Below are positions 34,754 through 45,151 of a stretch of DNA of 64,000 nt, piece by piece. Within the stretch, counting starts at the first letter, position 1. Every line of letters starts with the position of its first letter. Source of the DNA: Orobanche coerulescens. Lineage: Eukaryota > Streptophyta > Magnoliopsida > Lamiales > Orobanchaceae. The stretch covers positions 8,915,501 through 8,979,500 of the forward strand of contig CM065819.1 in the NCBI GenBank assembly GCA_033398695.1, in the 5' to 3' direction. Under the pieces are notes generated by a model that had not been told where the DNA came from, ran no database searches, and was given only the letters and a program-made list of their open reading frames with translations. A program made the translations under genes and the position numbers.

Positions 34754-35116
34754 GTGGATGTCTGTTTTTGAATTCAGGTTTGGGAGCATAACACAGGGTC
34801 GGCACGAAGGATGATGAAAGATGAATGATACTAATCACACGAGGACCCGTTTGATGTTATATTGGTTTAGTTGTATTTTATTTCCGCTGTAGTATTCTTT
34901 CCCCGATGTATGTGGGTGTGTTGTATTCGACCCCTGCGTGGGCATGTATTGTAATTGAGTTGTATGTATTTATTGAAAGACCAAATCGGTCTACTGAGTC
35001 ATTTTGGCCTTAAAGGCATTGTTGAGTTGTTCGGTTTTGTTACCAGCCTGGTAGAACCTTGAGGAAAGGTTTTACGGCGTGTAATATCCCTGAGCGGATT
35101 AGGGGTGTTACATAAA

Positions 35117-35128
35117 TGGTATCGGAGC
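35117..35128 (+). other. G3 primer-binding site
   Basis: TGGTATCGGAGC starts four bases after the LTR end. Same iMet variant as LARD and G4. Confidence 0.88.
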
Positions 35129-36283
35129 TTAGGTTGTGGAAACCTAGGCTGTCGGGTTTAGTGGTGTCTGTTGAGTTTTGTCTCGTCGGATTTTGTCTGA
35201 CTGAGTCGTGTCGCGACGCGTCGTCTGAGTTTGTTGGTCGTGATTAGTATCGTGGGCGATCATCATCTTCGTGCGACCTGTGGATGTAAGTCTCCCTTAT
35301 TTGTGTTGTGCCTCGTGTGACACGAGCTATTTTTATGATTATTTGTTAAGTGGCGGAATCCTCTTATGGATTTTGATTTCTTGATACGTGACTATTTGAC
35401 TCTCATATTTCGTTCATGTGAGGAGTAGTGTTGCTGGATTGTGCATGCATGTTGAACTGTATTTCTTTTATCCGCTGCGTGAGTTTTTTTTTCAAATGGC
35501 TTTCGGCTTTATGCCAACTGAGTTTGATTTCGAAAAACCGATTCCCTTAACCGAGTTTTTGGCATTATGGCCTTGATCATTTTGGCGAAATTCTTATGAC
35601 GGTATTTAGTATTCTGTAAATGGCTTTTGTGAGTTTTTGAAACATTACCGTCCTTGGCCTTTTTGGCGTTTTTGTAAATGGTTTTTAGCCTGGTGAGTTC
35701 CGGCGCGGGACCCACGGCGCTATAATGTTTCGTGTAATTACCCGAAAATTTTGAGCATTCTAGCCATTGAATTATCCTTGAAAAACTTGAGTATCTTAGA
35801 AAATAAATTTCGAGATGTACTTTCAAAATGAATTATTTTCTCGTGGTACATCTAAGGTGCCACAATATGTTTCAAAATTCTTCTACCTCGAGGACCCAAA
35901 ATGTTTTGAGATATTTTCAATGTTTTATAAACACTTTTACTTAGACCCGAGGGTCGAATATTTCTGAAAGTTTTTCACCAAAAGGAAAGTGTCCTCATTT
36001 TTGTTCAAACGCAAGATGATTTTCAAAGTTTCGACAATGATGTCTGTCCAACTTTTTGTAAAGTGATACTCAAGATCAAGTAGTGTTTCCAAAATTTTTC
36101 TTTCAAAAGGTGGTTGTCTCGTGATGTTTAGTAACTGTATGCTGGATATCTTTCGGACCGATGAGGTCGCCGAACGATACCGTCATTGTTGGGGTGTTTG
36201 TATGTGTGTTGTTTTACGATGGAAATCGTTGTAGGTGTTGCATGTTATGATTTCTTGTTGTGCTGAGTGGTTGCTTATTCAGT
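35129..36283 (+). other. G3 leader, non-coding
   Basis: About 1.15 kb between PBS and gag with no coding domain. It contains a second copy of the U5 hairpin element at 35693-35715 with its usual flank GGCGCTATAATG. The stretch is similar to the G4 internal region on the minus strand (about 61000-61990). Confidence 0.7.
35693..35715 (+). other. U5-type hairpin located inside the G3 internal region
   Basis: GTGAGTTCC, loop GGCGC, GGGACCCAC pair at eight of nine positions. Elsewhere this element is found only near LTR ends. The G4 internal region has the same at 61422-61444 on the minus strand. Confidence 0.65.
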
Positions 36284-37285
36284 ATGCCGATGGGCAGAGG
36301 TCATGGTCGTGGCGACCGGATGCGTGACCGGGATCATGCTGCTGGTGATGGTATTGGTATTGGTGTTGCAACTATTTTGCACCATGTAGCTACACAGATG
36401 ACTCAGTTGACTTAGGCACTTCAGCGCGTTACAGAGGTGACCCAGAACACTGGCGCAAATTAGTGGCTTCGGGAGGTGATTAGTATGAACCCCCCTCGAT
36501 TCGCTGGTGTTGCGGATGCGTTGGGCTGGGATGGTTGGCTTTTCCAGTTGGGAAAGTTATTCGAGGCTGTCGATTGTCCTGAAGAGCGGAAAGTACCTAT
36601 TGCGCAGTACCTTCTTGATAAAGATGCCGCTAATTGGTGGGAAGCTGTTAAGCCTCGTGATCGTGATGTCACGTGGGCGGAGTTCCAGGCATTGATGGAA
36701 GCTGAGTTCTTCCCGAAACCGATTAGAGAGCAGAGGATTCACGAATTTTATTTGGTAGAGCCGCAAGATATTTCAGTGTGACAGGCTATAATCGACTATA
36801 GCAAACAACTCAGTTATGTGCGAGATCGGGTGAGAACCGAGAAAGAGAGGATCTTTCATTTTGACAGACGAATGAAGCCAGAGATTCGCGAGTATATGTC
36901 AGGACTCACTTGCACTTCGTTGAGGGACTACCAAGATCGAGTCTTGGCCCGTGAACTAGCTTCGTTATCATCGGAGCGTGTGCCCGAGTCGAAGAAGCAG
37001 AGGAAGTCCGATGACCTGGTGGACAGTGCAGGAGTTGGTGGTTCTAGTTTGCAATGTCGTAGTCTTTCTGCTGTGAAGCTCTGTCGCTCGTTACGTGGGA
37101 CTAAGAGTTCCAAGTCGTCTGCTTTGACTCCTGGTAAAGCCAGGAGGTGTTTTAATTGCAATGTGGCGGGGCATGTCCGTGCACATTGTCCTTCTCCGCT
37201 AGCAACGTGTTACAAGTGCGGGCTTGAGGGACAACGGGTTCAGTTTTGCGAGTTAGTTGCCAAACCTTCCGAGGCACGGACTTGA
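36284..37285 (+). pseudogene. G3 gag pseudogene
   Basis: One frame runs from ATG 36284 to TGA 37283-37285, broken by TAG after VATQMTQLT, TAG shortly before the MNPPRFAG segment, and TGA after QDISV near 36779. It opens with a Gly/Arg-rich segment (GRGHGRGDRMRDR), then the capsid region (WLFQLGKLFEAVDCPEERKV, AANWWEAV, RRMKPEIREYMSGLT), a basic linker, and two zinc knuckles. The first, CFNCNVAGHVRAHC, is intact; the second, CYKCGLEGQRVQFC, has Gln where the His ligand is expected. All three stops replace coding positions conserved in G5. Homologous to G5 gag. Confidence 0.88.
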
Positions 37286-38131
37286 GCACTAATATCAGGA
37301 CCGGCTCCGAGGAGTCCCTGAGGAGCGTGGTCTATCAGTTGTATGTTATGTTATTTCCTTACCTTGTTGTTTCGAATTTCGGAAATTAACTTCTATTCGA
37401 AGTGGATGGGATTTTGAAATTCTGTATTTTCGACTCTGTCGCCTCGTTTATGTTCGTTGACATTTTCTGAGCTTGCCTTGTCCCTTGTTTTTATTGATCG
37501 AACGAGTGTGGTATTGTTTCGGGATGACTCGTTTGTCGTTGTGACTTTTCAATCGCTATCCCATTTCCTGTGGATCTTATGGGAATGCACGTCTTGTTGT
37601 TCTCACCAGATCATCCTGGGAGTTGTTGCTTGAATTTTATTATCCTTCGTGTTTCGGACATGATTGTTCGATTTTTGTTGTCTCGATCGTTTGTTTGTTC
37701 GGTTTTTGTTGATCTCGTTTCGTGATTGTTGAGCGTTCAGACCCCTTCCTAATTCCCTTAAGTTCGGGAAATTAGTCTCGTTTTCGATCTTCCAACCCTT
37801 GGGCGGTGGAATTCCGTATTTGTTCAGTGGTTGGCTCGCGTTTTGATTGATGTACCGTTGGGTCGGTCAATCATATTGATTTTCGTTCGTTGTGTTTTGT
37901 GATTGTTCGGATAATTGACTTGACTATATTATCCGTTTGATGACGCTTTTCATTTGTTGGTTTTATTATATCCCTAACGGCGACGTTGTATTGGTCGCTG
38001 TGGAGCGTGTTTTCACGCCGTATATTCCTTTGCGTTGCTTGTAACGTTTCGCCGATGGGCGTAAGTTACGCGTTTCTTGTGTATCTCGTTGAGTTTTCCT
38101 GGCGGGGATATTACTTCTCCCTACTTGTTTT
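37286..38131 (+). other. G3 3' internal region, non-coding but shared with G4
   Basis: No protease, RT or integrase follows gag. The stretch from about 37450 to 38130 matches the G4 internal region at about 59690-60390 on the minus strand, including the segment near ACGGCGACGTTGTATTGG (37979) and CGGAATTCC near the GGGCGGTGG motif. Short open frames here have no recognisable product. Confidence 0.7.
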
Positions 38132-38168
38132 AAGTTTCGGGACGAAACTTCTTTTAAGGAAGGTAGAA
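38132..38168 (+). other. G3 hairpin and polypurine tract
   Basis: AAGTTTCG-GGA-CGAAACTT (38132-38150) is a perfect 8-bp hairpin; TTTTAAGGAAGGTAGAA follows up to the LTR start at 38169. Confidence 0.85.
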
Positions 38169-40713
38169 TGTAATACCCGTAATTTCGATTTCTGGTAATT
38201 TCTTTTTTTCGGCGGAAGTCCGTTTTGGCGACTCGCTCATGACCGCTTCGTCAATCCGAGAATGATTAATTCTAGACTTTTTGTAATCCGAGATCGTTTC
38301 GGTGTCGTTTTGTTGAGTTCCGTGTCCTTAATCGACTTTTTCACGTGTGAGTTCGACTTTGTAAAGTCACCATTAATTCTTGGAAACTCCAAAAACTCTG
38401 AATCTTTGCAATATTATAGATCATGAAGTTAGATTTCCAATGGCTCAAACGGTGAGTCAATCGGAGTCCGGACAAAGGAGTTATGGTCGAAATAGCTAAG
38501 ACTGCACGATGTGCCTTTTTGGTGTTGGAGTGGACTGTACCGTGTGCCGCGGCACACTTCGGCTGAACCGCGGCACTAAGCCAATACTGGGCAGTTTTTT
38601 TTGGCCGTGGGCCGCGACACACTTGTCCTGTGCCGCCACACAGGGCAGATTAGCCTATTTACGCGGATTTTGTGAGATGAATGCTCATTTCATCTCTTCC
38701 TTCATTCCTCCTCATCTTGGGCAATCTTGTGGGCGATTTTTGGGCGTTTTCGCATCATCAATTCTAGAGAACTTCATATTCTTCAAGTTCTTGGTGTGGA
38801 TTAATAACAACAACAATTGTTCTTCATCATTAATCCAAGGTAAATTCCTACTTTTGGGTGAATTGGGGGTTTTTGTTCGTTTTATCCGATTTAATCGTAA
38901 TAACTTAGATTTTTGATGTATTGATGATTAATTAGATGTATTCTATCATTTCCCTTGTTACTCCATGGTTGGATCGTATCGATTCGTTGTTTTGGTCGAG
39001 TTCTTGACTGACGCCTTGAAGGTGTCCGGTAAAATGTCATAGAGGGGTTTTCGGGCGTTCTACGATTATTCTTCCTCGTATGATCGATGATTTATTGATT
39101 ATATGTTGTTAGGGTCGAGTTTCTTGTGAAGAAACCAAGTTGAACCCTTTCGTTCGTTGTCGTCTTCCTTTTCGAAAGCATCAGGCGTTTCGAAGCTTTC
39201 CGGTTGAGCCGTGTTCGTCGAGATACTTGTGTGCCGATTTCGAGGCAAGTATCTTGCCCATATATTTCATGTTTCGTTGATATAATTCTTGATAAATGAT
39301 TTTATGCGAAATCCAACGTTTAATGAACGTAAGGAGGGATTGGTATGTTCTTGATAAATGTTGTCTTTCAACGATAATTCGTATACTTCGTGAATATGTG
39401 TTCTCGGAATATGTGTGTTGGTTTTGTATGTTGAAAGATAATATGATCACTTCGAGTGAGTTAATAGACCGTAATCCTTTGCTGGGCATTACGTATTGTT
39501 ATTGTGTACTTGTTCGGTAAGAACGTAATGTGTGTAATATTAGTTGTTACTCTTGAAAGGAGGTTGTGACGCTTAATGTTGTTTGGCTTCATAAGTGATT
39601 ATTGTTGTGTGCTTGATGCATGTGATGTGCCTCCGGGTATGATTGTTGAATCTCCGGGATCCATACTTGCTAGTATGGATCGGGCGTGACCGTAGGGTTA
39701 TCCAAATCGGGTATGTCTTGCGGGGACTCCGAGGTTCGTGGCTTGTTAGCCTGATGCCGAGATAACTTGTGTGGTTATCATCGGGTATGTCTTGCGGGGA
39801 CTCCGAGGTTTGTGGCTTGTTAGCACGATGCCAGGATAACTTATGGTTGTGGTTTGATTATGTACGTATATGTGCTTGTAGTCACGTGACTGCGGTTACG
39901 GTGACATGTGATTTGATATAGTTTCCCTGTGGGTTATGCACTCGGGTTTGTTTTACGGGAGCATCTGAGGTCCGTGGCTTGCTAGCACGGGACACGAATA
40001 ATCTGTGGAAACAGGTTGTTATGGTATGATCGGGTCGTGGACCCCACTTGTTGATATCGAATTTATGTTTTGGGAAAAATGCCTTTTGGGCTGTGTCCCT
40101 AAATGTTTTTGAAAGGCTTGAGAATTCTTAAATCCTAATGTATTCAAAACTCCCGAGGTCGTAAAATGTTTTTCACAAGATGTATATCGGGTTTACCCTA
40201 TCTTTCGATTTAATCATTTGATTAAGTGATTCACCTCGGGAAGTATGTTTATGATTAACATGTTTCGTGGAGTATGATATGTATGGCTCGTTTTCGTATT
40301 TTATACTTGCACTAGCAAAACAAAGGAGTTTGCTAACCCCCGAGTATTCGGGGGGTGGATGTCTGTTTTTGAATTCAGGTTTGGGAGCATAACACAGGGT
40401 CGGCACGAAGGATGATGAAAGATGAATGATACTAATCACACGAGGACCCGTTTGATGTTATATTGGTTTAGTTGTATTTTATTTCCGCTGTAGTATTCTT
40501 TCCCCGATGTATGTGGGTGTGTTGTATTCGACCCCTGCGTGGGCATGTATTGTAATTGAGTTGTATGTATTTATTGAAAGACCAAATCGGTCTACTGAGT
40601 CATTTTGGCCTTAAAGGGATTGTTGAGTTGTTCGGTTTTGTTACCAGCCTGGTAGAACCTTGAGGAAAGGTTCTACGGCGTGTAATATCCCTGAGCGGAT
40701 TAGGGGTGTTACA
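38169..40713 (+). repeat. G3 3' LTR
   Basis: 2545 nt, very similar to 32567-35112. Palindrome GTGTGCCGCGGCACAC at 38542-38557. The U5 hairpin at 40652-40676 is perfect here (GTAGAACCTT, loop GAGGA, AAGGTTCTAC). Ends GGTGTTACA at 40713 before the GACAG duplicate. Confidence 0.92.
40652..40676 (+). other. U5 hairpin, G3 version (perfect 10-bp stem)
   Basis: GTAGAACCTT pairs fully with AAGGTTCTAC around GAGGA. Followed by GGCGTGTAATATCC and the LTR end 37 nt later. Confidence 0.8.
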
Positions 40714-40718
40714 GACAG

Positions 40719-41385
40719 GCCTGCCGAAAGTTGTCAGTAGGGCCGCATGTGATCGACTCGACGCGCGTCGGCTCTTCATCGACCGCCACCGGGCACTACC
40801 AGTAGCTTTGGACTTTAGGCAGACTTACAGCATCTACCTTGGACTTTAGCCCGACAACCCGGTAGGTCGCCCCATTATAATATTGGCCGGCAGACGATCG
40901 CCCCATTATTATAATGGCCGGAAGGCGATCGCCCGCCAGAATACAAGACCCGGCTGCCCCTATATATACAAGGCACCCTGCACTCGGCCAACTCTCGGCA
41001 TTATCGCAATTTCAGTATACATTATAGAATTAACACCCAGCACTTGGCTATCTCCAACTCTTGGCAACAGCTATCATTCGGTCCTTCTTCTCCCGGCCTC
41101 TCTCATCCAGCAGACGATCGGCAGGGACAAAGAACACCGAGCTTCGCTCAAGAGCCGGATTTACAGAGTCTTTTTACACTCATTGTATTTAGATTTCTCT
41201 CATTAATACTTGTATCCACGAATATTTGTATTAATATCATCTCGCGAGAGCATTCAAGCCCGGGCCTAACAAACCCGGCAAATCTTGCATTATTTATCTT
41301 CTCTCGGAAGTGCTCCCGCAAATTGTTGTTTGTTTTTCGTCTTCCAGCAGTATTAATCTTCGGATAAATATTTTGGGCAACAACA
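40719..41385 (+). repeat. T 5' LTR, second part
   Basis: Continues the T LTR after G3; matches 52736-53408. A roughly 37-nt doublet with CGATCGCCCCATTAT at about 40866-40945 and GGCGATCGCC lie directly upstream of TATATATACA at 40961. The LTR ends GGGCAACAACA at 41385. Confidence 0.9.
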
Positions 41386-41403
41386 ATTGGCGCTAGAGGA
41401 AGG
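41386..41403 (+). other. T primer-binding site (not Met type)
   Basis: ATTGGCGCTAGAGGAAGG follows the LTR directly. TGGCGC-type sites are used by Tat/Athila-group Gypsy elements; the exact tRNA cannot be assigned here. Confidence 0.65.
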
Positions 41404-41594
41404 ACATCCAACCCTCAAATTTTTATTCCTACCGTCCCGAAGAACACTCACTGTTCTCGGAGCAGATACTTGAAGTGACACTCACTGCACTTCAAAGAAA
41501 CCTTTCAGAAATCATGTCTTCCGCCTCCGCGTCGAAGAAAGCCGCTGACCAGCCGGCCAGACCCCCCGTTCCGTCTTAGTCCGAGCCGCAGCCG

Positions 41595-42860
41595 ATGGTG
41601 GAAGGCAGCCGCCGCAGTCAGAGATACTCGATCCCATTCCTAGACGGCGGCCCAAGCCTCTCGCTCGATCAGCTCCGAACCAACGAACAGATCGATGAGG
41701 TCATGGCTGTCCTACAGGAGCGACGGAGTGCTCTCGACGCGCCTCCTGCTATCACCCCCTCGGCCGCCCGCCGGAAGTCCAAGCGGAAGCTCAAGGCGTT
41801 ACTGGCCGAGCGATCACCAGGAGGCTCTCGTCCGCAAGAAGAGGCGCTCGGCAGCCGGGGCACCTCTGTCTTCGATCGCTTGGGCAGTGACCCGACCTGG
41901 CGACCGGGGCAGTCCGGGCCCAGCTACGAGATGACGGAGTTTGAGTCCATCACCAGGAGCTTGGCCTACCCGGCTCCCAGAAGGCAGCCCAGCCGTCTGG
42001 CTCCCCCTCGCCAAATTGCCGAGGTCGGCAGCAGTGGAGTCCGGAGATCGGTACACAATCGCCTCGGCTCCCGCTCCCAAAGCCGATCCGCAAGCAACCG
42101 AGCCACGGCGATTGCCGCATTGCAACGTCAGCTCGACGACGTGAAAGCGCTCCTGGAATCCAGGGCAGGCGCCATGAAGACGATCGCCGAGCCAAGCGAG
42201 CCGCTCGCGATCGACATCGAGCTCGCCCCCGTGAAGCACAAGATCGCTCCCCCACAAACACCCTTGTACGAGGGGCGATCAGACCCCGAAATGCACCTGA
42301 GCAAGTTCAACATCTACATGACCGGGTGTGGGGCATCTGACGCGACCAGGTGCCAAATGTTCCCTATGACGCTGGACGACCTCGCCCACCGGTGGTACAC
42401 CTCGTTGCCACCCCGGTCCATTGGCTCCTTTAACGAGCTAGCGAATGTCTTCACAAGGTACTTCGCCGCCAAGTTCGCTCAACCGGAAGGTCCCCATCGC
42501 ATGCTGCGAGTCAAGCAAGGGAAAGAAGAATCCGACTCGGACTACATCGACCGGGTAGACGAGATCATCCTCAACGATGAGCCCGTAAGCGATGAGATCG
42601 CCCTCCACGTGGTCCTAGCAGGATTCCATGGTCTTTCGCCTATGTTCAGGCATCTTACGAAGGACCAGCCCACGACCTACGCGGTCTTCCGAGCTAAAGC
42701 CGCAAGTTTCCTGGCCAGGCAAAGGCTTCTTCTTAGCCTAGGAGTAGAGCGATCGGCGCCCGCGCGACGACCTCCAGTCTCCCAGCCCGATCGCTACTAT
42801 CCAGCAGAGCCGGAGGACTCGCTCGCCGCCTACAGTCCACCATTTAACATGAGGGACTAA
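41595..42860 (+). CDS. gag: T gag polyprotein (Retrotrans_gag domain), long open frame
   Basis: A 421-codon open frame. The same frame reaches upstream to ATG 41514, but a TAG at codon 22 separates them, so the original start was probably 41514 and 41595 is the first start that gives an open product. The N-terminal half is Arg/Ser/Pro-rich. The capsid-type domain lies at about residues 215-380: APPQTPLYEGRSDPEMHL, ATRCQMFPMTLDDLAHRWY, LPPRSIGSFNELANVFTRYF, then KQGKEESDSDYIDRVDEI. This is the arrangement of Tat-type gag. No zinc knuckle is seen before the stop. GC-rich compared with neighbouring elements. The long open frame in an element without pol is notable. The minus-strand open frames across it are shadows. 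Confidence 0.82.
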   Translation: MVEGSRRSQRYSIPFLDGGPSLSLDQLRTNEQIDEVMAVLQERRSALDAPPAITPSAARRKSKRKLKALLAERSPGGSRPQEEALGSRGTSVFDRLGSDPTWRPGQSGPSYEMTEFESITRSLAYPAPRRQPSRLAPPRQIAEVGSSGVRRSVHNRLGSRSQSRSASNRATAIAALQRQLDDVKALLESRAGAMKTIAEPSEPLAIDIELAPVKHKIAPPQTPLYEGRSDPEMHLSKFNIYMTGCGASDATRCQMFPMTLDDLAHRWYTSLPPRSIGSFNELANVFTRYFAAKFAQPEGPHRMLRVKQGKEESDSDYIDRVDEIILNDEPVSDEIALHVVLAGFHGLSPMFRHLTKDQPTTYAVFRAKAASFLARQRLLLSLGVERSAPARRPPVSQPDRYYPAEPEDSLAAYSPPFNMRD

Positions 42861-43039
42861 GGCTCGCGATCGCCTCCACCACACATCATAAAGCCATGGT
42901 CCTGGCAGTCGATGGAACCGGCTGCTTCGGCCATGCAAGGTCCCTTTCGGCCGAGATCGCCCGCCCTTCGTTTAAATACGAGGCCGGCGTAGTCTGAGGG
43001 CTCTCCAAAATTAATCATTGGACACGTGCCATTACCCCC
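42861..43039 (+). other. T sequence after gag, up to the G5 insertion
   Basis: Non-coding. Contains CTTCGTTTAAATACGAGGC at about 42965, which recurs at about 51908 beyond G5. CCCCC at 43035-43039 is the G5 target duplicate. Confidence 0.7.
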
Positions 43040-43222
43040 TGTAATACCCGTACTTTTTGTAAATCTTCTACTCTTGTGCTTTGTAATTTTTACGCTCGTA
43101 TAAGTGTTTGGTAAGCTTATATTGATCTTGGAACTCTTGTCAATTGGATTTACCCCTTTTCTTGTTCGGATCGTTGCTGTTTTCGGATCCTTGATGCGAT
43201 TATACTACCTTCGTGTAATGGG

Positions 43223-43611
43223 TAGCGCACGCTACGCACACCTTGTAGCGCACGCTAATTTAGTGAGGGTAGCGCACGCTATCCATTATACTTAGCGCAC
43301 GCTACTAATGTATTGGAGGCGGACAGTCCAGTAGCTACTGCCCATAGCGTACACTAGATTTTGGTGGTAGCGCACGCTACGTTACTAGAGTAACGTGCGC
43401 TAAAGAGAGCAGAGCTGGGGACAGTAGGTTCTGGACTGGGCACTGACTACCAGGTAGCGCACGCTATTAGAAATAATTAGCGCACGCTAATTGAAGTCAC
43501 TAGCGCACGCTATGGGCAGGTGTTAGCGTACGCTAACGGAGCTGGCAGAGGCTACTGGATTGCCTGGTGAGTCCGATAGCGCGCGCTATTTTCCATGGCT
43601 AGCGCACGCTA
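43223..43611 (+). promoter_or_regulatory. Array of about 13 TAGCG-YR-CGCTA palindromes upstream of G5 TATA box
   Basis: Thirteen or so 12-mers: mostly TAGCGCACGCTA, also TAGCGTACGCTA and TAGCGCGCGCTA. TATAAATA follows the last site by 12 nt. The 3' LTR has the same at 50051-50472 plus one extra site (TAGCGTATGCTA) in the segment missing here. Confidence 0.78.
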
Positions 43612-43804
43612 GTCCCTATTTAGTATAAATAGGACATTTCCGTTCCCAAATCGTCATTTCTTCCTACCTTCACCTCCTTGGGCGATTCTAGGCGATTCCG
43701 GGCGATTTGTGAGGAGTTCTTCGAGCTGCAATTATCTAGCAACATCTTTGAGTTTCTAGTTCGGAATTATCAACGTTTAATCCTCTCCGCCGCTCCAAAT
43801 CAAG

Positions 43805-44543
43805 GTAAAATTCTCACAACCCTAGATTTTCGGGATTTGGGGATTTTCCATCCGATTTCTTCGATCCAGCTTGTTGTTATGTTAGAATATATCGATTACG
43901 AGTTATCTACCTTGGATACATGTTTTCCTATGGACTTAATGGTGTATTTCTGGAGTTCTTGAGTGTTTGGGATATTTGACTTGCGATTCACTATCCAAGA
44001 GAATTATTACCGCAACACATGTATCGGGGTAGTAAATTCGGGTGATTCCAACTTATTTTCATGCCGATGGGGTTTTGATAATTTAATTACGAACTTGTCT
44101 AGGTTCGGAGTTGTTGAATCCTTCGATCTTGGTACCTTGTCGTTTGTACCCTCTCCTCTCGTTTCTAGGCAAGTGATTCTTGTGAAAGTTATGTTCTTAA
44201 ATGTAAAAAGTAATGCATGTGATTGTGAGAGTTGCTTTCGTTCACTCCGAGAGGACCCGACGGGGTCGAGGAGGGTTCCGCTTATGTCGGTTCCGTGAAC
44301 ATTTGGGTTAGCCACTCCGAGATGATCCGACAGGGTCGAGGAGGGATTCGCGCATTGTCGAGTCCACGGTTAATCAAGAGATATCATCATTTCCAAATAT
44401 GTTTGGATAATTGTATTTTCCGGAAAATCATTATCATGGCTTTGAATTGGTGCATATGCTTTTATGTATAAGACTTGACATTTCACTTGTAATACTTGCC
44501 CTAACCCCTCTCGTTTGGGGAAAATTACTTTGGTGTTTTTCAG
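43805..44543 (+). other. Candidate intron inside G5 5' LTR
   Basis: Donor ATCAAG|GTAAAA at 43805, 181 nt after the TATA box; CTAAC at 44501, a CCCC...GGGG hairpin, and GTGTTTTTCAG|GTCC ending at 44543, 359 nt before the LTR end. Intron would be 739 nt, the shortest of the six. Confidence 0.55.
44243..44380 (+). repeat. 70-nt tandem doublet in G5 LTR
   Basis: CACTCCGAGAGGACCCGACG at 44243 and CACTCCGAGATGATCCGACA at 44313, each continuing GGGTCGAGGAGGG. The 3' LTR has the same at about 51104 and 51174. Confidence 0.85.
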
Positions 44544-44839
44544 GTCCTAAGGAACCTTACGAGCGAGCGCCGGGACGATACGATGAGGATGGCGAGGCGT
44601 GATACTGTGGCTAGTTGCGTTCTACTTTGTTTGGTCGTTGTTCTCTTCGGTCCATTTTATCCTTGTAATAATAAGTGGTACTCGAGTACTTTAGGAAAGT
44701 CCTTTTCCATTGTCGTACAACTTCTTGTATTTCTTCATGGTATTGTTTGTCCGTGGTCAAACTTCCTTGGTTGTATCGAGTTTATTGATTCCCAAGTGGA
44801 TTATATTAAATTTAATATGTTGTGAGTGAGATAAGCCTA

Positions 44840-44862
44840 GTGAATCCCAGGTCGGGATTTAC
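44840..44862 (+). other. U5 hairpin, G5 version
   Basis: GTGAATCCC, loop AGGTC, GGGATTTAC pair at all nine positions with one wobble. Followed by GGCGCTGTGATATTC and the LTR end 40 nt later. The 3' LTR copy is 51701-51723. Confidence 0.75.
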
Positions 44863-44907
44863 GGCGCTGTGATATTCTCCGAATATCTCGGGGGGTGTTA
44901 CAGAATT

Positions 44908-44919
44908 TGGTATCAGAGC
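44908..44919 (+). other. G5 primer-binding site
   Basis: TGGTATCAGAGC, the exact plant initiator Met-tRNA type site, five bases after the LTR end. It is the only Gypsy PBS in the window without the A-to-G change. Confidence 0.92.
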
Positions 44920-45151
44920 TTAGGTTTATGGATTCCTAGGCTGTCGGATTGCTGGGTCTAAATGTACTATTCCAAGGACACAGTATCATCGCGCTGCCGT
45001 CATCTCGTACGACCGGTACTCGTAAGTTCCCTATCTTATTTACCCTCTTCATTCACTCACTATCATTCGATTATGGGACATGAGGAGTCCATATTATAGA
45101 TGGCATTGCTTCGATCTATTCTTATGATTTTACTTACATTTTTTCTTTAGA

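Larger units (their letters stand above)
33237..34777 (+). other. Candidate intron inside G3 5' LTR
   Basis: Donor CCAAG|GTAAATT at 33237 is 184 nt after the TATA box. CTAAC at 34732-34736 fits the plant branch-point consensus and sits between two hairpins. GAATTCAG|GTTT ends at 34777, 335 nt from the LTR end. The 3' LTR copy runs 38840-40378. Confidence 0.55.
32567..35112 (+). repeat. G3 5' LTR
   Basis: TGTAATACCC to GGTGTTACA. Order: a G4-like start, a block at about 32752-32890 that resembles the G2 LTR, palindromic block 32939-33045, TATTTAAG at 33053, candidate donor 33237, three copies of a 76-nt motif (34093-34406), twin hairpin 34711-34753, candidate acceptor 34777, U5 hairpin 35051-35075. 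Confidence 0.92.
32567..40713 (+). mobile_element. G3: gag-only Gypsy chromovirus relative inserted in the T LTR
   Basis: Flanked by GACAG (32562-32566, 40714-40718). Two LTRs of 2546 and 2545 nt with few differences, PBS, a gag with three stops, PPT, and no pol: a TR-GAG-type non-autonomous element. The near-identity of the LTRs suggests a fairly recent insertion relative to G2. Confidence 0.92.
43040..44902 (+). repeat. G5 5' LTR
   Basis: TGTAATACCC to GGTGTTACA. Palindrome array 43223-43611, TATAAATA at 43624, candidate donor 43805, 70-nt doublet at 44243 and 44313, candidate branch point CTAAC 44501, acceptor 44543, U5 hairpin 44840-44862. Confidence 0.95.

Noticed and set aside
41814..42261. 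Minus-strand frames across T gag
   Set aside because: Shadows of the GC-rich gag frame; gag on the plus strand has clear family motifs.
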